This document shows, piece by piece, positions 35,140 through 46,345 of a DNA stretch of 64,000 nt. The notes under the pieces are model-generated. The model saw nothing but the letters and a program-made list of their open reading frames with translations, made no database searches and was not told where the DNA came from. The DNA comes from Bos javanicus. Taxonomy: Eukaryota; Chordata; Mammalia; Artiodactyla; Bovidae. The stretch lies in the NCBI RefSeq assembly GCF_032452875.1, contig NC_083896.1, forward strand, positions 4,402,001-4,466,000, in the 5' to 3' direction. The stretch's first letter is position 1. Every line of letters starts with the position of its first letter. Position numbers and translations under genes: made by a program.

Positions 35140-35405
35140 TACCAAGTCACTTCCGTCGTGTCCGACTCTGTGCGACCCTATAGACGGCAGCCCACCAGGC
35201 TCCCCAGTCCCTGGGATTCTCCAGGCAAGAACACTGGAGTGGGTTGCCATTTCCTTCTCCAATGCTTGAAAGTGAAAAGTGAAAGTGAAGTTGTCCAGTC
35301 ATGTCCGACTCTTAGCGACCCCTTGGACTGCAGCCTAACAGCCTCCTCCGTCCATGGGATTTTCCAAGCAAGAGTACTGGAGTGGGGTGCCATTGCCTTC
35401 TCCGT
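35140..35405 (-). mobile_element. BovA2 SINE
   Basis: Antisense dimer: 'aagtcacttccgtcgtgtcc', linker 'gcttgaaagtgaaaagtgaa', second unit ending 'gggtgccattgccttctccg'. It is well preserved. Confidence 0.95.
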
Positions 35406-35479
35406 TTTTTAAAATAGCTCTCACTATTTAGAAAAGTGCACTTGGTTGGTTGTACAATTTAACTACTCTAAAACATTAA

Positions 35480-35681
35480 GGACTTCCCTGGTAGCTTATG
35501 GTAAAGCGTCTGCCTACAGTGAGGAAGACCCAGCTTCAATCCCTGGGTTGGGAAGATCCTCTGGAGAAGGAAATGGCAACCCACTCCAGTACTCTTGCCT
35601 GGAAAATCCCATGGACAGAAGAGTGTGGTAGGCTACAGTCCATGGGGTCGCTAAGTCGGATACGACTGAGTGACGTCACTC
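35480..35681 (+). mobile_element. Bov-tA SINE with target-site duplication
   Basis: Sense SINE from 'ggacttccctggtagcttat' to 'tacgactgagtgacgtcact'. Direct repeats 'aaaacatt' lie at 35470-35477 and 35682-35689. Confidence 0.93.
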
Positions 35682-35849
35682 AAAACATTTTAAATAGTTA
35701 AGAAATGGGTGTAAAAAAGAGGAGCATATGTCCCCTTATAACAATAAAGATCAATTCCCTCCTGGTTTTAAGCTTTATAAGTCATCATTTTTGAGTACAG
35801 AATTTTGACAAAGCTTAAACATGTTTACATACTTTACACGATAAACATA

Positions 35850-36060
35850 ATACTACACATTGCAGACCATCTCCTATGAGCCTCTTCTTGTAAATAAAGT
35901 TTTATTGTAACCAGTCATATTCATTTGTATTTGCCTTGGGTAGGCCTGCTTTTGCACTACACGGGTAATATTCTATACGTTTGACAAACACTGTTTGGTC
36001 CAAAGCCTAAAATATTCACTATTTAGACCTTTAAAGAAAAGTTTTCCGATCTCTGTAATA
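35850..36060. mobile_element. hAT-type non-autonomous DNA transposon fragment
   Basis: The text 'gtaaataaagttttattgta', 'gcctgcttttgcactac', 'caaagcctaaaatattcact' and 'gaaaagttttccgatctctg' matches a common mammalian MER-class hAT element. I cannot name the subfamily with certainty. Confidence 0.6.
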
Positions 36061-36241
36061 GTTGTAACAGTTTCACTTTATGCCAAATGTCACCAGATGC
36101 TTAAATGTTTTCTGATAAATTTTTTTCATGGGCTTTGAATATTATTACAAGACTCAAAAGGGTAACAATTTCTTGGTTGCATGAAGACAGACATCAGCAA
36201 AGATACATAAACAACCTGAAAGAGGGAATCATCTTTCGAAC

Positions 36242-36370
36242 TCCTGCTGCTGCTAAGTCGCTTCAGTTATGTCCAAATCTGTGCGACCCCATAGACGGCA
36301 GCCCACCAGGCTCCCTCATCCCTGGGATTCTCCAGGCAAGAACACTGGAGTGGGTTGCCATTTCCTTCTC
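36242..36370 (-). mobile_element. BovA monomer SINE with 8-bp TSD
   Basis: One antisense unit from 'cctgctgctgctaagtcgct' to 'gttgccatttccttctc'. Direct repeats 'catctttc' lie at 36230-36237 and 36371-36378. It represents only the second half of a BovA2. Confidence 0.9.
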
Positions 36371-36504
36371 CATCTTTCAAAAGGCCTGTTTTAATTTCCA
36401 TCTATGTGTGACTGTAATGAATCTAGACCAGTGATCAAAAATAAAGAATAAGGTCAAGAATCATTGACAGTATTTGTAATTAAAGTCTGTGCTAGATGCT
36501 AAGT

Positions 36505-36893
36505 ATAGAATTGATGCTTTGGAATTGTGATGTTTGTTGGAAAACAACTCTTGAGGGTCCCTGGGACTGCCAGGGGATCAAGCCAGTCAATCCTAAAGGA
36601 AACCATCCCTGAATATTCATTGGAAGGACTGTTGCCAAGCTGAAGCTCCAATACTTTGGCCACCTGAGCAGAAAGCCTACTCACTGAAGAAGACACTGAT
36701 GCTGGGAAAGACTAAAGGCAAAAGGAGAAGGGGCTGGCAGAGGATGAGATGGCTAGACAGCATCACGAACTTAAGGGACTTGAATTTGAGCAAATACTGG
36801 GAGGTAGTGGAGGAAAGAAAAGCCTGGTGTGCTGCAGTCCATGAGGTCTCAAAACAGTTGGACATGACTTAGCAACTGAACAGAAACCACCAA
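36505..36893 (+). mobile_element. old BovB 3' fragment
   Basis: Sense BovB 3' end with many substitutions: 'ctcttgagggtccctgggac', 'caatactttggccacctgag', 'tggacatgacttagcaactg' and a decayed tail. It is more diverged than the other copies. Confidence 0.88.
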
Positions 36894-37099
36894 AAGGTGA
36901 GAGTTCAAAAGACACACGGAAATTTTGGCCTTCACTGATCCCCCATGCTCAAAAGCATAGTTTAGAGAGAGCAATACATCAGGAGCAAGTAGACATCAGA
37001 AGCTGGTATAAAGGGCACTGTAGGAATTGCACACTCAGGTGAGAATAAAAGGAACTAAAGAAGGCAACGCAGGGGTTTAAACACCAGGGAGAAAACAAA

Positions 37100-37257
37100 A
37101 AATAAGAGCTCATGGAAAGAGAGAGAATGGAAAGATCAGACTGGTAGTTGCCAGAGGTGGTAGGTGGAGGAATTATGTGAGGAGGTCAAAAGTTACAAAC
37201 TTCTAGTTATAAGTAAATCCTAACTATAGTTGACAATACTGTATTTTATATTTAGAA
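37100..37257 (+). mobile_element. L1M 3'UTR fragment
   Basis: Sense text 'gagctcatggaaagagagag', 'tggtagttgccagaggtggt', 'acaaacttctagttataagt'. Positions 37133-37257 match the inverse of 34483-34607 with only 4 differences in 125 bp. Confidence 0.8.
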
Positions 37258-38860
37258 AGAGAAACAGATAGGAGCACCAGAGCTGAGTAATCTTATTACT
37301 TAGGTTCCTTTATAAAAAAGCCAAGTCAAGAGCTGAGCAGGGCCAGCCTCTCTACTGATCAGCCATTTTCCAAATGACATTTTTGCCTTTCTTTGCCCTT
37401 ACCACAAATTGCACCGTCTCTCTCACTCAGCAGAAGCTCATTCAGTCCCTGATTGTTTTAATCATTATTCTTTTTTTCCCCCATTTTTAAAACTAATGTT
37501 CTTTGAATTAATGAGTGAGACACTTGAAACTACTTTTGTGACCTGACTCCAGTGAGTCAGAATGGCATTTTGTCTCTTTGCTCTGATTTGTTTTGGATCT
37601 TTTTCTATTCTGTATTCTGACTCGAAGTCAGTCCCAGATCATGAAGGCAATTCTTGTTTTAGCTCTTTATTTTTCCACAAGTCATTTCATATATTATAGA
37701 ACTGTGATTATCAATTCTAACAGGTTCAGTGTCCTTATTCAGTAACTTTATGATATAAAGTCCCTTTTAGTATCCTGACATAATTCACAGAAACTATTAA
37801 ACACTTATTCATATTACTTAAAAATCAATATAATGTCCTAACAGTAATGATTGTAATTGTCATTCAATATGTAAATGCTTCAGCATAGTGACTTTGTAAA
37901 ATGTGAGGAAATGGCCATATGCTTGGTCCTATAGATATAATGAATATTAATAAATAAGGCATAAATTAAAATCGATAATTATAGAGATGACTGAAATACC
38001 CAAAACTGACATTGCTTCTCATGCTGTGATCTTTCTAAAGCTGAGCAACCCATTTAAAATTCCAAACAAAATAAAAAATAATGTTCCCTCTAGTTATAGA
38101 GTACCACATTCCTGAAAAATTTAATGAAAATAAAAACTAAGGGAAAACTAATGTGGATTCAAAGATTATATAGTGATACATTTTAAGATTATATTTCTAT
38201 GAGATGTTTTATGCATTAATAAATATGTATACACATATTTCAAAGTGCCATGGGATGCAGGATGCTGTTTTGATAAGCGGGATATTCTAAGACTACCGTA
38301 GGGATACTAGCATTCTTGCCTATTACCTCCTTGCCCTTGATAACAGTGCCATCCTCACTGTGACAACAAAAATACCCTAAGGACATGGTACCTCATTAAG
38401 ATAAAGCGAGGAGCAAAGCACACGGAGTCCCTGCTCGGCCTCTACTGCTTGCTCCTACCACCACGCTACAGTTTTGGAGTGCAAACTAAAAGACTTTAAC
38501 ACCATGAAAAATAAGCCCCTAAGGGAAATTCCAGAAGTAAACTAATATCTCTAACATGATAGCTTATTTACAAGAATTAAATTTGCTACAGATAGAAAGT
38601 AGAAACAAGAGAGGGGTTGATTATGACTTGAGGGAACATGTCGATGAGAAGCAGGACAGCCCTGGGACACAGAGTGGCATGGACACATGGCCATATAGAT
38701 AATTACTTCATGCGCACAATATAGAGCTTAGCAATAGGATTGGAATTATCAGTGAGTACTCACTGATAATGTACATTGATGATTTAAAATAAAAGAAGCC
38801 GAATAGCTATTGGCCACTTCATTAGATTGTATTTAAAGTTTCTGTTCAAAACATTGATAA
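37258..38860. other. unassigned sequence
   Basis: No gene recognised. It contains a perfect 26-bp palindrome at 38745-38770. A G+C-richer patch lies at 38400-38470. Confidence 0.4.
38745..38770. repeat. perfect 26-bp palindrome
   Basis: The left arm 'attatcagtgagt' is followed without spacer by its exact reverse complement. Confidence 0.95.
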
Positions 38861-38927
38861 TAATATTGTAAAATAATCAGCCTCCAATTAAAATAAATAA
38901 ATTTAAAAAAATATAAAAAAAAAAACT
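38861..38927 (+). mobile_element. ruminant LINE 3'-tail fragment
   Basis: The text 'aatattgtaaaataatcagc' and 'ctccaattaaaataaataaa' plus an A-rich tail matches the 3' end at 43790-43840. Confidence 0.65.
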
Positions 38928-41799
38928 AAAACATTTTCCAAGGAGATGATAATAATTACATTCCTGAATTTGCCTTCTGTTTAAATTTTAAAAAGCAAAT
39001 GTAAGTTTTGTATTTTTTGTGCTTAAAGTACAGGTACTATCAGTAGAAAGTGAGGTTCCAAAAGTGAAATATAAAATGCTGAAATTCCAAGTACTTGTAA
39101 AGTTCCAGAAGGTTTTGTTTATTAACCTACTTCTGAAATCAGAAATAAAACCTGTGGACCAAAAAAAAAAAAAAATGTTACCTGACATTTTAGTAAACAC
39201 AAATGTTGCCCACCATCAAGCCATCAGCCACTGTTGCCACCCTGAGGGGAATTCAGATGGAGACAAACATGATACGGTCCTTTGGAGCTAAGGTGTATAT
39301 CAAAGGAATACTTTCAGTGAGCAACACTCTTGCATCTTTCCATAAATAGAAAGGCACTGAAATTTCAGATTTCTGGGTTTTTTTGTATGTGTGATTAGTA
39401 ATCTTTTGACATTCAACTACGTGTTGTGGTTGTTTTTCGGCAAGAACTGCTATGTATCCTGGCTCCTCCCTTATCTCTTTGGAACAGTTCCCCAAAGATC
39501 TCTGAAAGGCTGGTTCCCAGGCTATAGTCTTCAGCCATGCCTCAAATAAAACATAACTCTTAGCCTTTAGGTTGTGCATTTTTTTTTCAGTCAATAAAGC
39601 ATAACATAAACATAATAGAAAAAAAGCAAGTGGTGTGTGAGTTAGAAACTGGAACACAGGATAACTCAGGGATTTGCAAACTCTTTTATCTACAGAGATA
39701 TCTGTGGGAGAATTAAACAGTCTTACAATTCTCCTTCTATCATCCTTTTAACCACACATGCTAGATCTTAAATATTCACCCTTTTGGGGGTTTCTTTGTG
39801 GGAAACTTTTTAAAGAAAATCTGCCAGTCTTACTATCACTCAGCATTTCTAATTTCCCTCACAGTATGAAGTCAAGTGAAAATATCTTTGCTTTTAATTT
39901 CCAAATAAAGGAATGTCATAATGAAATCTTGAGGATTAGGAATGGTTGTGAGCTTTAGTTTTCAATTTCATATTACTACTCTTCTTAAAAGGCTACAAAG
40001 ATAACACTCAAGAGAAAATGGCAGGTTAATCGGTGAAACGGACGTGCATCATGGAAACCCATGTGGTGGACACCTGGTCACACTTCTGTCTGTGCTGTGG
40101 ATTTCCACCTGAGGATTGGGCAAGAAACAGACATAACCAAAAGTAGTCAGCCCTGGGATAAATCACTTAACACATACATCCATTTCCTTATTTTTGTTAA
40201 TGACAAAATGCTCTTTTTCTGCCAGAAAATAACTAGAAGACTTTATAGGAGATTTTTGACTCATTTTATTGAATATTATTTTCTTCTAAGAATAATGATT
40301 TTTAGGCATTTATACTCCAAGCCACTATCTATCAGGAGCCACTATCTATCAGGAAAGGCAAAAGCCTTCATAATGGCTAAATTTATTTCAGATTATTTAT
40401 GAATATATTTGACTATATTTCTCAGTGACTTTAGCAAAGCTGCAAAACCACAAAGCTTGATGTTTGAGATTATTTTTTTTTCATTCAGATAAAATTTAAA
40501 GTATACTACAAACAATTAAAATATGGGTAAAGCCTTTGTTCCCGTGTAGACACTTTACAAACTTTTAAGACTATATCATCATCTTTCCAACATGAAATAC
40601 TCCCCAGCTGAAAAACTAAGTTAGAGTAAAACAGTGGGGACTGAGTCAGGTTGAAAAGTTTGCCTGCAAAAATCACTTAGGAACTTTATAAGGCAAAGCA
40701 CAGGAAAGACTTTTACACATGAAATTCTGGCCTTTGGATGAAACTGACTGAATATCACCAGGCATAATAACATCAGACTTGGATATGACAGAGACGAAGA
40801 TCACAATTCTCATTAAAATTGTCTGCAAAGAAAACAGCTAATTAAAAAAAAAACAGAAGAGATATGAATATTTGTAGGTTTAAGGACATAATTTGCTAGC
40901 ACTTGGGCATTTGTCTCTAACAAAACTTTTGACTGTTGTCCATGAATATCGGTTACCATATAGGATTCTCAGGTTGTGCTTGTTGCTTTTGTATCTTCTC
41001 TGTTGCAAGGATTTAACTGTAACTTGCTCATTAAACTCATGTGAAATATTTTCTAATATATCACTAAGCAGTAAATTAGCTTGACTTTGCAAAGATTTCT
41101 CAAGAAGCTTGATAATAAACTCTATCATTATTACACTTTTCCTTCCCCTTACATACACATATATGTATTGCTTTTTACATTTGGTCTCACTTTGAATCAA
41201 TCTAAAAAGATAAAATATAAGATCCAAGTTTAGAAGCACTAGAAAAACAGCATACCTTTAAGAAGATTTATAGAGAGAAATTGGATCTTTGGGTCAGATA
41301 TTAGAAGGGTTTTCAAAATCATATCATGAAGTCCAATGTTGCTAGCTTTGAGGATTAATGATAGGTATTTTTTTTTATTGATTTAAGTTTTATGTCACCA
41401 ACAAGAGACTGAACTGGAAGTTACAAAGTATTCTCTAGTGAATATTCAACAGCAATCTTCTCTACTATGATGATTTATGTATGGCATTGCACTGAGCTGA
41501 AAGACAGAATATATGGGCACTGCCTCCTATTCCATTAAAAAAGAATAGAGCAACATTGAACAAGTCACTTTCTTTAACTCGCTGATTTTAATATTGCTTT
41601 CCCTCTAAGCTCCTTCATTACTGATTATGACTTATTGTGTATATATATATATATATACATATACATATAAACACATTTCTGTATGATGGACATGACCTCT
41701 ATTATATCAGAAAATCAAAGAACTAGAATCATGTGCTGTCCATTTGATAGTACACGATTATTCAAATTAAGAAATGCAGGTGTAGGTGATGTCATTGAA
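38928..41799. other. unassigned sequence
   Basis: About 2.9 kb. Open frames at 39253-39657 (minus, 134 codons), 40061-40402 (plus) and 40880-41239 (minus) lack recognisable domains, splice context or homology I know. A 17-bp tandem duplication ('gccactatctatcagga') lies at 40320-40356. A TA repeat lies at 41639-41658. Confidence 0.35.
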
Positions 41800-42520
41800 A
41801 ATGGCAGAGTAGGGAACTCTGGGGTTCTGTTCCTCTCCAGAAACACTTAAAGATCTAGTAAAAACGGTCAGAATTAGTAGAACTGAGAAAGACAGTCAAA
41901 AATTTAGAGAAAATAGGAAAATTCTTAAAGACAGCTTAAACAGGGTAGAAATTCATTGTGGCCTGTTAGTTGACCTTGACATCATCCTTTTTCCTAGCAT
42001 TGTGAAGTTCTTGAGGCTGCCAGCCCACATTCCAGATGCGGGCATCTGATTTTTAAAGTAAATAGAGCAGACATAGTTCCCAAGAAATAGTTTGCTTTGG
42101 CCTGACAGATTTCCAACATCACTCATGCCAGGGCTTCCCTTTGTTTTGCCTACCTGGGAATTCTATCAGAGGCAGCTCTGAAAAACATTGAGAAATTAAG
42201 GAAAAGCTCCTGCCATGCAGGGCAAAGAAACAATAGTTGAGGTACATAATAAACACATAGCCTGGAAAGAAAACATTGGTAGTGAGATTTGGGGGAATAA
42301 GAGCTTTGAAAGGTTTCAGCATATACTGGGGCAACTAGAAAGGCCATGTGCATATGCAGGGCAAGAAATATGCTCAGAACAGATCCGAAGAGATCATAAC
42401 ATTCAACTTTGGCTAATCTTTAAGTTCACTACAAGCAGAAGGTAAAAGTTAAGATGGAATTGAAAATGGGCTGGCTGCAGCCAAGAATAGTCTACTCAGC
42501 AAAGTTGTCCAAGAGATCTG
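41800..42520 (+). mobile_element. decayed L1 5'UTR-like sequence
   Basis: It starts 'tcattgaaaatggcagagta', like the start of an L1 5'UTR. L1 ORF1/ORF2 material in the same orientation continues after two SINEs. The assignment rests mainly on that context. Confidence 0.45.
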
Positions 42521-42534
42521 AAGAAGAGATAAAG

Positions 42535-42704
42535 TGAAATGAAAGTCGCTCAGTCATGTCTGACTCTTTGTGGAATTCTCCAGGCCAGAATACTGGAGTG
42601 GGTAGCCTTTCTCTTCTCCAGGGGCTCTTCCTAACCCAGGGATGGAACCCAGGACTTCTGCATTGCGGGTGGATTCTTTACCACTGAGCCACCAGGGAAA
42701 CCTA
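42535..42704 (-). mobile_element. Bov-tA SINE with 14-bp TSD
   Basis: Antisense SINE from 'tgaaatgaaagtcgctcagt' to 'actgagccaccagggaaacc', with about 25 bp missing from the BovA part. Exact repeats 'aagaagagataaag' lie at 42521-42534 and 42705-42718. Confidence 0.94.
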
Positions 42705-42739
42705 AAGAAGAGATAAAGATTGCTCTAAACAACAGCAAC

Positions 42740-43018
42740 CAGAGAAGGCAATGGCACCCTACTCCAGTCCTCTTGCCTGGAAAATCCCATGGATGGAGGA
42801 ACCTGGTAGGCTGCAGTCCATGAGGTCGCTAAGAGTCTGACACGACTGAGTGACTTCACTTTCACTTTTCACTTTCATGCATTGGAGAAGGAAATGGCAA
42901 CCCACTCCAGTGTTCTTGCCTGGAGAATCCCAGGGACTGGGGAGCCTGGTGGGCTGCCATCTCTGGGGTCACACAGAGTCGGACACGACTGAAGCGACTT
43001 AGCAGCAGCAGCAGCAGC
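42740..43018 (+). mobile_element. BovA2 SINE with 13-bp TSD
   Basis: A full dimer from 'cagagaaggcaatggcaccc' to 'aagcgacttagcagcagcag' with (cag)n tail. Exact repeats 'aaacaacagcaac' lie at 42727-42739 and 43019-43031. The clean ends suggest a recent insertion. Confidence 0.96.
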
Positions 43019-43031
43019 AAACAACAGCAAC

Positions 43032-43658
43032 AAAATGCTGAAGGAGCTCATCATCACTGGATTTATGCTAAAAGGGGTTATTCTTGATGAAACAAAGGAT
43101 GCTGATTAGTGACAGGGAAGCATATAAAAATAGACAACTTTTTGGCACAGCAAATATAAAGTTAAATTCAGAATAAACTATTGGAAATGGTGTTGGGTAA
43201 ATCACTTATAAGTCTAGTATAAAAGTAAAAGAAAAAACAAATGTATTTTAAAAATTACAACTCTAATATATTAATGATTACACAAAATAAAAAACACACA
43301 AATCATGACAGTAAAACCATAAAATGTTGGGAGAAGAACGTTTATATCCATTTGAAATAAAATTATTATTAGCCTAAATAGGTTGCCATATTCTATGTAA
43401 GCCTCTGGTAACCAAAAAGCAAAAGTCTGTAATAGGCACATAAAAGACAAAGAGAAACATATCAAGAATATCACATCAGATCACAAAGAAAGAGAGCAAG
43501 GGATGAAGAAAGAAACAAAGAAATTACAAAATAACCAGAATAGAGTAACTAAGCAACAATAGTTAAGTCCACACCTATAAACAATTGCTTTAAATGTAAA
43601 TGCACTAAATTATCCAATCAAAAAACCTAAGTGATTAAATGGATTAAAAACAAAAACA
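43032..43658 (+). mobile_element. L1 ORF1-ORF2 junction relic
   Basis: Text such as 'caaaggatgctgattagtga', 'taaatcacttataagtctag' and 'tgctttaaatgtaaatgcac' matches the L1 region between ORF1 and the start of the ORF2 endonuclease. It is decayed. Confidence 0.65.
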
Positions 43659-43845
43659 GGATGCTTGGGGCTGGTGCACTGGGATGACCCAGAGGGATGG
43701 TATGGGGAGGGAGGTGGGAGGGGGGTTCAGGATGGGAAACACATATGCCCATGGTGCATTCATGTTGATGAATACAATACAATATTGTATTCAATATTGT
43801 AAAGTAATTAGCCTCCAATTAGCCTTCAATTAAAATTTTAAAAAA
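43659..43845 (+). mobile_element. ruminant LINE 3' end nested in L1
   Basis: 'gatgcttggggctggtgcac', 'gggatggtatggggagggag', 'aatattgtaaagtaattagc', then an A-rich tail. It is a short 5'-truncated insertion in L1 ORF2. Confidence 0.78.
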
Positions 43846-44925
43846 AGACTCAAAATGCAGATAAATACTACCTACAAGAGACTCATCTCAGTTTTAATAA
43901 CACAAATAGACTGAAAGTGAGGAAGTAGAAAAAGATATTGATTCAAATGGAAACCCAAAGAGGGCAAGTATAGCTATACTTAGCAAACAAAATAGACTTT
44001 AAATCAAAAGCTATAATGAGACAAAGAAGTTCACTCTATAATGATAAAATGATATAAAGTGATAACAATTCATAAAGTTTACATAAAATTATAAATACAT
44101 ATGCACCTAATAACAGAACATCTATATATTAAACAATTATTTACAAGAGAATTCAAAAGAAAAATATGTATAAATAAGTTTTACCAAGGAAATGAAAGAT
44201 CTATAACCTGAAAACTGAAAGTCATTGATGAAAGAAATTGAAGAAGACAAAAATAGATGGTAAGATTCCATATTCATGAATTTGAAGAACTAATATTGTT
44301 AAAATGTCCATACACTGCAAAGCAATCTTCATTATATTCCTATCAAAAGTAGAAAAAAAATAAGTCCTAAAATTTGTATGGGACCAGAAAAGGCCCCAAA
44401 TACCTAAAGCGCTCTTGAGAAAGATCAAAGCTGGAGGTTTCATACTTCCTGGTTTCAAACTACATAACAAAGCTATAATAATCAAACCATTGATTTATAA
44501 CAATCAAACATTGATTTTACTGTAATCAAAACATTGGCATAAAAAACTACAGATCAATGTAACTGAATAGAAAGCCCCAAAATAAACCCATCAGCAGCAG
44601 AATGCACATTATTCTCAAGTATACATGGAAGATTCTCCAGTGTAGATCATATGTGAGTCCACTAAAGAAGTCAAGGAATTTTAAGAGATTCAGATCATTC
44701 AAAATGTCTTTTATGATCATATTGGAATGAAATTAGACATCAAGAACAGAAGGAAAACTGGAAAATCCACAAAAGGGTGGAAATTTAAACATATAGTCAA
44801 ATGACATATAGGCCAAAAAGAAAATACTATGAAAACAAAAAACAGCATAACAAAATTTATGAGATGCAGTGAAAGCAGGATCAGAGAGAAATGTGTAACT
44901 ATAAATGCTTACATTAAAAAGAAGA
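43846..44925 (+). mobile_element. L1 ORF2 fragments in non-canonical order
   Basis: 43846-44200 is the endonuclease region ('cctacaagagactcatctca'). 44285-44580 is far downstream RT/C-terminal sequence ('tcttgagaaagatcaaagct', 'cttcctggtttcaaactaca'). 44590-44900 returns to the endonuclease region ('cagcagaatgcacattattc', 'acatggaagattctccagtg'). At least two copies or a rearrangement are needed to explain this. Confidence 0.68.
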
Positions 44926-45035
44926 CCCTTGGATTGGAGACCAAATGGTAGAGTAGAGAACCTTGAACTCATTTCCTCTTATGAGCACAGCAAAAGCACA
45001 ACTGCTGAATAACCATCAGTAACAAAGACTGGCAT
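44926..45035 (+). mobile_element. L1 5'-end fragment
   Basis: The text 'ggagaccaaatggtagagta', 'cagcaaaagcacaactgctg' and 'aataaccatcagtaacaaag' resembles an L1 5'UTR start. L1-like antisense text ('cttgctttgggtttatttta') follows to about 45170. Confidence 0.55.
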
Positions 45036-45274
45036 CTCTACTTTTATACTTATCATTTCATTCCTACCACTTGCTTTGGGTTTATTTTACAATTTTACTT
45101 TTAGTTCTTTAAGCTATAAATGGATAGCTTAAAGCTATAAATTTAGCTTATAAATTTGATTTAAGATCTTCTTTTTTCATTATATTTCAAGTGTAACCCT
45201 CCTGCCACCTTATTTGGTTTCTTCTTTATGTCTTTGCATGCCGAGTATCTTTTTTGGTAGGTCCTCTTCCTAGC

Positions 45275-45485
45275 TTCTGGTGGTGGCCATCAATCCTTGG
45301 CATTCTTTGGCTTGCAGCTACATAACTATAATCTCTGCCTCTGTTGTCACATGATATTTCCCCCAAAGGCCACTCTCCACATAATCATCTTCTGATAAGG
45401 ACAACTACTATTTAATTAGAGACCCAACCTACTCCAGTATGAACATATCATAACTGATTACATACGCAGTGACCCTTGCTCTTAG
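45275..45485 (-). mobile_element. MLT1-type MaLR LTR fragment
   Basis: Antisense LTR text: 'ttctggtggtggccatcaat', 'ttggcttgcagctacataac', 'tctctgcctctgttgtcaca', 'cctactccagtatgaacata', 'ataactgattacat'. This is part of an old ERVL-MaLR solitary LTR with no internal coding sequence here. Confidence 0.72.
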
Positions 45486-45772
45486 GACTGTTCACACACC
45501 AATGGCTGAATCAAGTCATAAGTCCAAACACAAAATTAAGGAACAAGAAAGTATATTAACAATGACAAGGTTAGAGTAAGGGTATGGATGTAGGAAGAGG
45601 TAAGATTTGGTAAAAATTCAATTTACCAAAGGAAGTATAATGCCATATCTATTTTTCCCCAAAACATGGTGCAGTGACTACTACCAAACAGATAAGTAAT
45701 AATGATCATTATGCTGAACCAAATCAAAGTATTATTTTTTGACTCAAATACATATTGACTATTATTGATTGC

Positions 45773-45989
45773 TTCCCTGGTAGCTCAGTGGTAAAGAATC
45801 TGCCTGCAATACAGGAGCCTCAAAAGACACAGGTTCAATCCCTGGGTCAGAAGGATTCCCTGGAGAAGGGAATAACAACCCACTCCAGTACTCTTGCCTA
45901 GAGAATCCCATGGACAGAGGAGCCCAGTGGGCTACAGTCCATAGAGCTGCAAAGAGTTGGACATGACTGAAGCAACTTAGCATGCACTC
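45773..45989 (+). mobile_element. Bov-tA SINE with 12-bp TSD
   Basis: Sense SINE from 'ttccctggtagctcagtggt' to 'gactgaagcaacttagcatg'. The direct repeats at 45761-45772 and 45990-46001 ('attattgattgc') differ at one base. Confidence 0.93.
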
Positions 45990-46214
45990 ATTATTTATTG
46001 CAATCAGTAAACACTGACTTGAAGAAATGAGACAGTTTAGGGTAATAGCTCACAGAATTGATAAGAAGTCTGGAAAACATGTCTAAGAAAATATAGGAGC
46101 CAGGATAATAGTGGTGTGCATAAGCAGGAAATAATCATATAGATCTGGTTAGTATTACTAGAAAGATTTCATATCTGGAGATATTTGCAGAGCAAATATT
46201 TTTGTGGAACATAT

Positions 46215-46345
46215 CTGTCCTCCATGAGGACAAGGCATTTTATCTCTTTTGTGTACTGATTCCAATCTCTATAATAGTACCTGGCACATAGCAGAGGCTT
46301 AATTAATTGACAAACACATGTTTAGTTAATAAATATGTTTCTATC
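46215..46345 (+). mobile_element. L2 3' end relic
   Basis: 'gtcctccatgaggacaaggc', 'tttatctcttttgtgtactg', 'gtacctggcacatagcagag' followed by 'aataaatatg' matches the L2 3' end. Confidence 0.75.

Noticed and set aside
39253..39657. 134-codon antisense open frame in unassigned DNA
   Set aside because: It shows no motif, domain or splice context I recognise, and its length is not remarkable among the many chance frames in 64 kb.
43005..43020. (cag)n runs as possible disease-type triplet repeats
   Set aside because: They are the normal short 3' tail of BovA2 and occur at each such copy.
45275..45485. possible retroviral provirus next to the MLT1-type LTR
   Set aside because: No gag, pol or env-like sequence and no second LTR were seen nearby; it is a decayed LTR fragment only.
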